Shown here one piece after another: positions 57,123-64,000 of a stretch of 64,000 nucleotides of DNA. The notes under the pieces were generated by a model. It searched no databases and was not told the DNA's origin. It saw only the letters and a list, made by a program, of their open reading frames with translations. The stretch's first letter is position 1. Each line of letters opens with the position of its first letter. The position numbers and the translations under genes were made by a program. Source of the DNA: Desulfurococcales archaeon (GTDB taxonomy: Archaea > Thermoproteota > Thermoprotei_A > Sulfolobales > Ignisphaeraceae); the NCBI GenBank assembly GCA_028275745.1, contig JAPWUB010000002.1, positions 1 to 64,000 of the forward strand. The letters run 5' to 3'.

Positions 57123-59054
57123 TTACATGTTGTATGCTAAGGTGTAGGAGTCTAGAATATTTGGTACAAGCACTACAGCCTCTTCTATTCCTAAGCTTTT
57201 CCCTCTCTTCTCTATCTCTCGCGCTAATGAAGTGATAGCCTTCTTTTCTCCATGAACCAGAATAATCTTTGAAGGCTTCGGCTGTATATGCTTTATATAG
57301 TCAAGAAGCTGTGTCCTATCTGAGTGTCCTGAGAAGCCCTCTATTGCGTAAACTTCCATCTTTACCTTTACTATCTCAACCTTTCCTTGCTCATTTACAA
57401 AGGCTATTTCCCTAGCTCCATCTCTTATTCTCCTACCTAAAGTCCCCTCTACTTGATAGTTTACAAAGATCATAGAGTTGTTTGGGTTTGGAGCCATAAG
57501 CTTAAAGTATTCAACAGCAGGTCCTCCTGTTAACATGCCTGAAGTAGCTATGATTATGGCTGGTTCAGAGCTTTCAACTATCTCTGTTCTAGGTTCTCTA
57601 CCTTCAAGTCTTACAAATGTTTCAAAATCGAATGGATTCTCATTGCTTCTTATCCTCTTCTCAAGATCCTTCGAAAGTAGCTCGGGGTACATGGTGTGTA
57701 TTGCTGTAACCTCATGTATCATACCCTCTATGTATACAGGCATCTTTGGTATCTTGCCCATCCTCATAGCATCTGCCAGTATTACCAGAATTTCTTGTGC
57801 TCTTCCAACTGCAAGTGTGGGTATCAGAACCTTTCCTCCTCTTTCATAGGTTTTACGAATAATTTGAAGTAGCTGTTCTTCAGCTTCTTCCCTCTTGGGC
57901 TGGTCTGTTGCGCCGTATGTGCTCTCCATTATTAGCGTATCCACACGTGGAAACTCGTAATCTGCTCTATCTAGAAGTCTAGTTCTGCCAAACTTCATAT
58001 CACCTGTGTACACAATATTGTGGAAGCCATTCCCTATGTGGAGGTGCACTATTGCTGAGCCAAGGATGTGCCCAGCATTGTATAGTGTGAGCCTAATGTC
58101 TGGAGCAATGTCTGTAACAACATTATACTTCAGCGTTATTGTATGTAGCAGCATTTTCTCCACATCTGCTAATGTGAATGGAGGTTCTTTGCCCTCCCTC
58201 TCGGTGATCTCGAGGAAATCCTTCAACAACAGCACTACGAGATCTCTTGTAGCTTCAGTCATGTATACAGCTCCTTTGAAGCCGTACTTGAATAGGTATG
58301 GTACAAGCCCTACATGATCTAGATGTGCGTGTGTGACTATAATGGCGTCTATGTCTTCCGGGTCTATTCCTAGGAGATCCGCTCTTGGAAATGCATTTGG
58401 CGAAAGCCCTCTGCCAGGGTTAAGACCAAAGTCTAGTAATAGCTTTGTCTCTGCAGTTTCAACTAGTATTGCTGATCTTCCAACTTCTTGAGTGGCACCA
58501 AGGAATGTTACCCTAACAAAGTTATTTCCATTCTTTGCTAGTAGAACCTCTCTATAGATGTTCTCTCCAACCTCTCGTAGGAATCTTAACCTGTAGTCGC
58601 TGCGCATTAAGTAGCTTTTGGTGATTTCCTCAAGGATTCTTGATCTAAGTAGCGGTGCCCTAACTATTCTAGGTCTCCACCCTGTGTAGACAATGATCTC
58701 TCTGCTTTTGCTTTCAACAAGGTCTGGGTTCTTAGCTATTATAACAACCTCTCCGAGCACATGATCAAACTCTATATCCTCTACACCAGCCTCAGGAGGA
58801 ATAATACTTCTTAGGTACTCTCGAACCTCTTTCTCAGGCTTACGTATTGATGGATCAGTTCTAACAACAATTCTCTTCTTAATAAGCTTAGCTATCTGCG
58901 CTACGACATTTCCTTGTTCAAGCAGGAACTGCGGGTTCTTAACATATATAGCTATCTCAGATCCTTCAAATTCTAGCCTTGTTAGCTGTGCTGATGGAGG
59001 TATCGACTTTAGTATCACTGACCTTATGTATGTAAGGTCTATGTTGAAGCTCAT
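57123..59054 (-). CDS. aCPSF1 beta-CASP ribonuclease with KH domains
   Basis: VTHAHLDHVGLVPYL; GDMKFGRTRLLDRADYEFPRVDTLIMESTYG; ATSGMLTGGPAVEYFK; GFSGHSDRTQLLDYI. Confidence 0.97.
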   Translation of the reverse strand: MSFNIDLTYIRSVILKSIPPSAQLTRLEFEGSEIAIYVKNPQFLLEQGNVVAQIAKLIKKRIVVRTDPSIRKPEKEVREYLRSIIPPEAGVEDIEFDHVLGEVVIIAKNPDLVESKSREIIVYTGWRPRIVRAPLLRSRILEEITKSYLMRSDYRLRFLREVGENIYREVLLAKNGNNFVRVTFLGATQEVGRSAILVETAETKLLLDFGLNPGRGLSPNAFPRADLLGIDPEDIDAIIVTHAHLDHVGLVPYLFKYGFKGAVYMTEATRDLVVLLLKDFLEITEREGKEPPFTLADVEKMLLHTITLKYNVVTDIAPDIRLTLYNAGHILGSAIVHLHIGNGFHNIVYTGDMKFGRTRLLDRADYEFPRVDTLIMESTYGATDQPKREEAEEQLLQIIRKTYERGGKVLIPTLAVGRAQEILVILADAMRMGKIPKMPVYIEGMIHEVTAIHTMYPELLSKDLEKRIRSNENPFDFETFVRLEGREPRTEIVESSEPAIIIATSGMLTGGPAVEYFKLMAPNPNNSMIFVNYQVEGTLGRRIRDGAREIAFVNEQGKVEIVKVKMEVYAIEGFSGHSDRTQLLDYIKHIQPKPSKIILVHGEKKAITSLAREIEKRGKSLGIEEAVVLVPNILDSYTLAYNM

Positions 59055-59743
59055 GCTGTTATCCTTCCAAGAATCTTCTTTATCTCATCAACTGTGAATG
59101 TGTATTCCCTGTAGAGATCCTTTCCTATAACAACAGCATCTATACCTATACCACCGCTAAAGACGTCTCTTGCAATTGCTGAGGCAACAGCTTTTACAGC
59201 TAGTTTCACTGATTCCTCTACACCTAGATCAGGCCTGTAATCAGCCTCTATAACACCTATAGCTATCGGTGATCCAGACCCCGTAGCAGTAATCTTCTCC
59301 TCTGTTACATCACCGTAGGGCTCTATGTTGAAGAGTTTTGGTCCTTCGTAGTAGTCGTAGCCTCCTAGGATTAGCTGGACTATGAATGGGAAGTACTTGC
59401 TCTCATTGAGTATTAGCCCCAGTATTGAGGCCATGCTTCTAAGAGGCATAGGCCTTCCATTAAGTAACTGGTAGTACCACGCCTCAGCCCTAATATAGTC
59501 TGCCAGAACTTGGGCATCGGCAACCAGTCCTGCTATGGTTATTGCAGCTCTGTCATCTATCTTTATTATCTTCTTCACAATTTTGTGGGCTACATAGATA
59601 CCTGCTGTAGCCTTTTTATCTGCAGCTAGCACTACATGATCTCTGAATACCATACCAACTGTTGTCGTTCCTTTCAATGCTTTGTCTATTAGCTCTTTTA
59701 CTCGCTCTGAATTCTTTCTTAGAATCAGATCTAACGTTTCCAT
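59051..59743 (-). CDS. psmB: Proteasome beta subunit (with N-terminal pro-segment)
   Basis: KGTTTVGMVFRDHVVLAADKKATAG; ATGSGSPIAIGVIEADYRPDLGVEESVKLAVKAVASAIARD. Confidence 0.96.
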   Translation of the reverse strand: METLDLILRKNSERVKELIDKALKGTTTVGMVFRDHVVLAADKKATAGIYVAHKIVKKIIKIDDRAAITIAGLVADAQVLADYIRAEAWYYQLLNGRPMPLRSMASILGLILNESKYFPFIVQLILGGYDYYEGPKLFNIEPYGDVTEEKITATGSGSPIAIGVIEADYRPDLGVEESVKLAVKAVASAIARDVFSGGIGIDAVVIGKDLYREYTFTVDEIKKILGRITA

Positions 59744-59860
59744 GGTTATAGACCTTAAACTACTCTTCTAGAAACGTGGTCACCGATTCTGCGCATTTTT
59801 CTTTTCCTGTGTAAGCTTAATAAGTTTGAATAACGAAAACGAGAAGGAGGTGCACGTTAA

Positions 59861-60928
59861 TTGCTGAACGTTCACGAGATTTATCTACCTATAAAAGTTG
59901 TTGTTGGTGTTAATGTACTTAAGGATGTTGGGCAATACGTGAAATCCATCTCAATAACGGCTTCAGCAACAAGAGCGCTTATTGTTTCAGGAGCTGGTGA
60001 AACAAGGTCATTTGCTAGGATTGTTTTGGAGAGTCTTCAGCAACAACATATAGACTCTTGGAGTGTTACCGTATCGTCTGCTACTATGGATGATGTTGAG
60101 AAGGTGAAGAGCGTTGCTAAAGAGGTTGATGCTGACGTTATTATTGGTGTTGGAGGCGGCAAAGCCATTGATGTTGCTAAATACGCTGCGCACATACTGG
60201 GTAAATCGTTTGTCAGTGCACCTACAACGCCTTCTCACGATGGTATTGCATCTCCTTTTGCTTCTATAAAGGGTAGTGGTAGGGTAACATCTGTGAAGGC
60301 GGCAACACCTGTGCTCATTGTGGCAGATGTTGAGGCTATGTCTAGGGCTCCTAGGCGCAACATTATAGCTGGGTGCGGCGATTTGCTCGGAAAATTTTCG
60401 GCTGTATTGGACTGGAGGCTAGCCCACAAACTTAGAGGTGAGTACTACGGCGAGTATGCAGCGTCTCTAGCACTGTTATCAGCAAAGCATATAGTTAGGT
60501 ATAGCAATATGTTTAAGGCTAAGCAAATTCCTCTAGAGGCTATCAGGATCCTTGTAGAGGCGCTGATCAGCAGCGGGATTGCCATGGCTATAGCAGGCTC
60601 GACGAGGCCTGCTAGCGGTTCTGAGCATCTAATAGCTCACGCAATAGATGCTGTCGCAAACTATCCAGCACTACACGGTGAAGAGGTTGGTATAGGAACT
60701 GTGATAGCGCTGTACCTGCATGGAAGGAACTGGCGCAGAATTAGAGACATATTGAGTGAGATAGGTGCTCCTACAAAGATAAGCCAGATCAATGTTTCTA
60801 GGGAGCAGATGGTTAAGGCACTTACAATAGCTCACACAATTAGGCCTGAAAGGTATACGATACTGGGTGAGAAAGGGTTTAGTGAGGAAGCAGCTGAGAA
60901 AATAATCGATGTGCTAGAGCTTGACTAG
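59861..60928 (+). CDS. egsA: sn-Glycerol-1-phosphate dehydrogenase
   Basis: IGVGGGKAIDVAKYAA; FVSAPTTPSHDGIASPFAS; SGSEHLIAHAID; TTG start preceded by GGAGGTG. Confidence 0.96.
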   Translation: MLNVHEIYLPIKVVVGVNVLKDVGQYVKSISITASATRALIVSGAGETRSFARIVLESLQQQHIDSWSVTVSSATMDDVEKVKSVAKEVDADVIIGVGGGKAIDVAKYAAHILGKSFVSAPTTPSHDGIASPFASIKGSGRVTSVKAATPVLIVADVEAMSRAPRRNIIAGCGDLLGKFSAVLDWRLAHKLRGEYYGEYAASLALLSAKHIVRYSNMFKAKQIPLEAIRILVEALISSGIAMAIAGSTRPASGSEHLIAHAIDAVANYPALHGEEVGIGTVIALYLHGRNWRRIRDILSEIGAPTKISQINVSREQMVKALTIAHTIRPERYTILGEKGFSEEAAEKIIDVLELD

Positions 60929-60975
60929 GTCAGCTCAGGCCAGGCAACATCACTACTCAGTTTGGAGAGAATTCA

Positions 60976-61680
60976 TCACGTTTTAGAGGCTTTCTCAAAC
61001 TTGTCTATATATATCACAGTGTCGTACTTGCCTATATACTTGTAGATCTCTTCAGCTACAATAGCTTTTACCAGTTGTAGGTCTCTATCGAGCAGAATCT
61101 CTTTGGGAATCTCAATAGTTACAGCCTTAGTGCTGTGGTCAATGGTCACATTAAATCTCTCTATAGGTATCCTTCTATACCTCCTATGCAACAAATGCTT
61201 TACCTTCTCAACATCATCCTCTATAACCTTAACAACTTTGTACCTGCATATAAGTGTCTTTCCAGCGAGGGGATGGTTAAAGTCTATGAGTACTCTGCCG
61301 CCCGTAATAGCCTTTACAATGCCTACCTGTCCATCTATCTCCACAGACTTCCCAACCTCAGGAATTATGCCTCTCTTAAGAAGCTCCCTAATATTTAACA
61401 CTCTAACCTTTGACGAGTCTCTAACACCATACGCTTTCTCTGGTGGTATTTCAACTTCAAACTCTTTACCGACCTCCCCATAGCTCTCTATATGCTCTTC
61501 AAGACCCTGAATAATCCTGTTCTCACCAACAATAACTAGGAGGGGCTCATAAACTCTGTCTGCCTCCCACTTATTCTCCTTCTTAGCCACATCCTCTATA
61601 GTAGTGTCTATCAGCTCTCCCGTATCTTTAGACCTAATTATGTAGTCTATTAAAACAAAGCTGTTTTTCTGTATAGCCAT
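60976..61680 (-). CDS. FKBP-type (SlyD-like) peptidyl-prolyl isomerase (start reassigned)
   Basis: MAIQKNSFVLIDYIIRSKDTGELIDTT; IPPEKAYGVRD; VLIDFNHPLAGKTLICRYKVVKV. Confidence 0.93.
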   Translation of the reverse strand: MAIQKNSFVLIDYIIRSKDTGELIDTTIEDVAKKENKWEADRVYEPLLVIVGENRIIQGLEEHIESYGEVGKEFEVEIPPEKAYGVRDSSKVRVLNIRELLKRGIIPEVGKSVEIDGQVGIVKAITGGRVLIDFNHPLAGKTLICRYKVVKVIEDDVEKVKHLLHRRYRRIPIERFNVTIDHSTKAVTIEIPKEILLDRDLQLVKAIVAEEIYKYIGKYDTVIYIDKFEKASKT

Positions 61681-61756
61681 CTCAACCAGCCCATAACACT
61701 CAAAGAAGCTTCTATGCAGTAAGTTAAAAAGCTGATACATTTCATACAATCCTGGG

Positions 61757-62344
61757 TTGGACTACATGACTATTGAAATTGAGGTCAAGGTCAGGATTAG
61801 GGATCCAGATGAAGTTGAGAGAAGATTACAAGGGCTTGGAGCAAAGCTTATTGATATTGTCGAAGAGGTTGATAGCTATGTTGATCTAGCTCCCTGCATA
61901 GATATGAGGAAGCAGGATATGGCTTTGAGGATTAGGAAAAGGAGAAGCCTAGTAACAGGAGAGAGCATCAATGAGCTAACCTTTAAGGGTAGAAGAATGC
62001 CAGGTGCTGTGAAAGCGAGGAAGGAGATAACAGTCATAATCAGCGATGGTGAGAAGCTTTTAGAGATTCTCCGAGAACTTGGCTTCAGCAACATATACAC
62101 AGTTTCCAAGACCAGAAAGATCTTTGCTTTGGAGGATCTAAAAATTTTCATAGACAATGTTAAGGAGTTGGGAACATTTCTAGAGATAGAGGCTCCAAGC
62201 ACCATGAACATCGAGAAATTTAGGCAGGTCATCAAGGATTTATTCAATGTTCTTGGAGTTGATGAAAGCTGTATTGAGAGTAAAACGTATTTAGAGCTGT
62301 TGCTTGAGGGTAGAGAAGGTATAGAGGGTGAAAAAGGTTCTTAA
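61757..62344 (+). CDS. CYTH-domain (CyaB class IV-like) protein
   Basis: IEIEVKVRIRDPDEVERRLQGLGAK; ALRIRKRR; ELTFKGRRMPGAVKARKEI; LGTFLEIEAP. Confidence 0.93.
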   Translation: MDYMTIEIEVKVRIRDPDEVERRLQGLGAKLIDIVEEVDSYVDLAPCIDMRKQDMALRIRKRRSLVTGESINELTFKGRRMPGAVKARKEITVIISDGEKLLEILRELGFSNIYTVSKTRKIFALEDLKIFIDNVKELGTFLEIEAPSTMNIEKFRQVIKDLFNVLGVDESCIESKTYLELLLEGREGIEGEKGS

Positions 62345-62388
62345 GTTAAAAATATTTTGTTTAAAAATGTTTAAAATTATTGAATTGT

Positions 62389-64000
62389 TTAGCTAGCTAG
62401 CTTCCTTCCTAGCTGTATCGCTGCGTAAATTGATCCTACAGCAGCTATCAATGCTAGTATCAATGCAATTATTACGTAGGTCTGTAGCGTTGATGTGGCA
62501 CTATCAATCTTACTGCTTATTGCACTAGCTGCAGTGTCAACCTTACTTGTTACACCATCAACCTTACCACTTACAGTATCAATCTTGCTACTTAATGTGC
62601 TTGTAGCGCTGTCTACCTTTGATGATAAGTCACTCACTTTCCCTGCAAGAGCGTTGACATCATCTTTTGTTGCAACCTTACCACTTAGGTCACTTATCTT
62701 GTTAGCTACGTCAGATACTGATGAAGCTATGCTGTCAAGCTTTGATGATAGTGCACCAACATTGCTATTAATTGTGTTTGCTGCGTTACTAATTGTTGTT
62801 ACTGCACTCTTCAAATCAGATATTGCACTGCTTAAGCTGCTCAGCGTGTTCTTCACATCGTTTACTGCACTGTTTACTGCATCAACCTTGGTAGCTACAT
62901 TATCGACTTTACTGCTTACGCCATTCACTGCATTGCTTATACTGTCGATCTTGCTAGATAGTGTATCGATCTTGCTTGACACAGCACTTACGCTACTTGC
63001 AACACTGTTGAGTGTGCTACTAATACTCTTTAGTGTGTCGCTTATGCCACTAAGTTGCGATGTTACTGCTTGCTGTAGTGAAGCTATGCTGTTCTTAATA
63101 TCGTTTGTAGCTGTATCTATCTTGCCGGCTAGTACTGCTATAGCATTGCTTAGGTCATCCTTTGTTGTTAGGATGCTCACGTTGTTTACTACGAACACGT
63201 AGCCAGACATTGTCTGCCCTACTTGTGCTGCTGTTCCAGGCTTTGCATACGCTAGGCTAATTGCATATGCTCCAGGCTCTAGAGCAGGTATGAATAGCCC
63301 TAGCTTCGGTGTGAATGGACTTACTAGCACACCGTTGCTATCAGCAGTCCACTTCTGCACCTGCATGTTGAGTGTGTACGCAGCGTCAGTATCGTTTATC
63401 AGCATAGATAGTATTGTTGTGCCTGGTGTAAAGCCTGTTCCAATAACCCTTACAAACCCTGGACCCACTAGCACTGGTGCTACGTCCTTCTCAAGGTCTA
63501 GTAGCATTATCTTTGGATAGACGTATGGTACCGTGTTTGGCACTATCGTTGTGTAGTTGTAGAAGTCTGTAACTATTATCGTTCCGCTAACACTACCCAC
63601 AACAGTTATGTTGTAGTTGCCTTCTGGTACTGTTGGCACTACAAACTCTATTGTCACTGTTGAGGTGTTGGCTGTAACTGTCTTAACCTGTATTGTTCCG
63701 AAGTATACTGTTAGCATTTCACCTGGTGATACACCTGTTACTACAATCCTTACTATGTCGCCTAGATAGTCGCACATACCGCCATAGGTTACTACCTTAG
63801 CGCAGTAGCTCACACCCTTTACTCCTAGGCTTGTATCGCATGGGCATACAACTATTCTCTGGTTGTTGTAGCCTGCACTAACCTTTGGCTCTACCTTTGC
63901 TGGTGGTTTGAATGGTGGTGGATATACCATGGTCCAGTAAGCCTTAGCTCCAACAATTATAGCTTCGCTGTATTCATAGCCCCACTTATCAATGCCCCAT
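62389..64000 (-). CDS. Stalk-type S-layer protein (SlaB/tetrabrachion-like), C-terminal part; continues past right edge
   Basis: Open reading frame continues upstream of the ORF-track Met (WGIDKWGYEYSEAIIVGAKAYWTMVYPPPF...); Ig/TIG-like region, long heptad coiled coil, C-terminal TM helix. Confidence 0.85.
   Translation of the reverse strand, partial: WGIDKWGYEYSEAIIVGAKAYWTMVYPPPFKPPAKVEPKVSAGYNNQRIVVCPCDTSLGVKGVSYCAKVVTYGGMCDYLGDIVRIVVTGVSPGEMLTVYFGTIQVKTVTANTSTVTIEFVVPTVPEGNYNITVVGSVSGTIIVTDFYNYTTIVPNTVPYVYPKIMLLDLEKDVAPVLVGPGFVRVIGTGFTPGTTILSMLINDTDAAYTLNMQVQKWTADSNGVLVSPFTPKLGLFIPALEPGAYAISLAYAKPGTAAQVGQTMSGYVFVVNNVSILTTKDDLSNAIAVLAGKIDTATNDIKNSIASLQQAVTSQLSGISDTLKSISSTLNSVASSVSAVSSKIDTLSSKIDSISNAVNGVSSKVDNVATKVDAVNSAVNDVKNTLSSLSSAISDLKSAVTTISNAANTINSNVGALSSKLDSIASSVSDVANKISDLSGKVATKDDVNALAGKVSDLSSKVDSATSTLSSKIDTVSGKVDGVTSKVDTAASAISSKIDSATSTLQTYVIIALILALIAAVGSIYAAIQLGRKLAS

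Noticed and set aside
57478-58317. + strand ORFs of 123 and 103 aa
   Set aside because: Antisense to aCPSF1.
62495-63200. Short repeated nucleotide words suggestive of a tandem repeat or CRISPR array
   Set aside because: Repeats are imperfect, in phase with codons and explained by protein heptads; no constant repeat/unique spacer structure.
62495-63202. 235-aa hydrophobic + strand ORF
   Set aside because: Antisense mirror of the S-layer heptad repeats; apparent membrane protein is an artefact of repeat codons.

Overview
The window is a dense, informational-gene-rich segment of a hyperthermophilic crenarchaeal (Thermoproteota/Thermoprotei) chromosome. I could not place it to genus. Recognisable genes include ABCE1/Rli1 (truncated at the left edge), thermosome, HerA-like ATPase, archaeosine TGT with a separate PUA protein, an Lsm protein, Rpo8, PAN and proteasome beta, MBF1-HflX-Trm56-TFE-C5 MTase, AglB/STT3, Hsp20, an Ncs6/TtuA-type thiolase, Hjc, PIN-ATPase, SpeH, OTC, FEN1, aEF1B, Pth2, TruD, AspRS, an HD phosphohydrolase, DphB, Topo VI A/B, DHS, HisRS, GGGPS, TiaS, Tsr3, aCPSF1, G1PDH, an FKBP PPIase, a CYTH protein and a stalk-type S-layer protein (truncated at the right edge). 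RNA genes are seven tRNAs (two with introns at 37/38), RNase P RNA, and one good plus one weak C/D-box sRNA candidate. Several small genes below the ORF-track cutoff were recovered by eye: L40e, Sec61beta, a Zn-ribbon protein, an 8-Cys 49-aa miniprotein and a Glu/Trp-only 28-aa peptide. I saw no CRISPR array, transposon, prophage or obvious defence island. The most interesting unexplained items are the two Cys-patterned proteins with repeated CX3C motifs and their neighbours, the C/D sRNA candidate, the radical-SAM protein with a Cys-rich insertion in its cluster loop, the E/W micro-ORF upstream of Rli1, the unexplained intergenic region after RNase P RNA, and the three-gene unknown operon at 31.5-32.5 kb.
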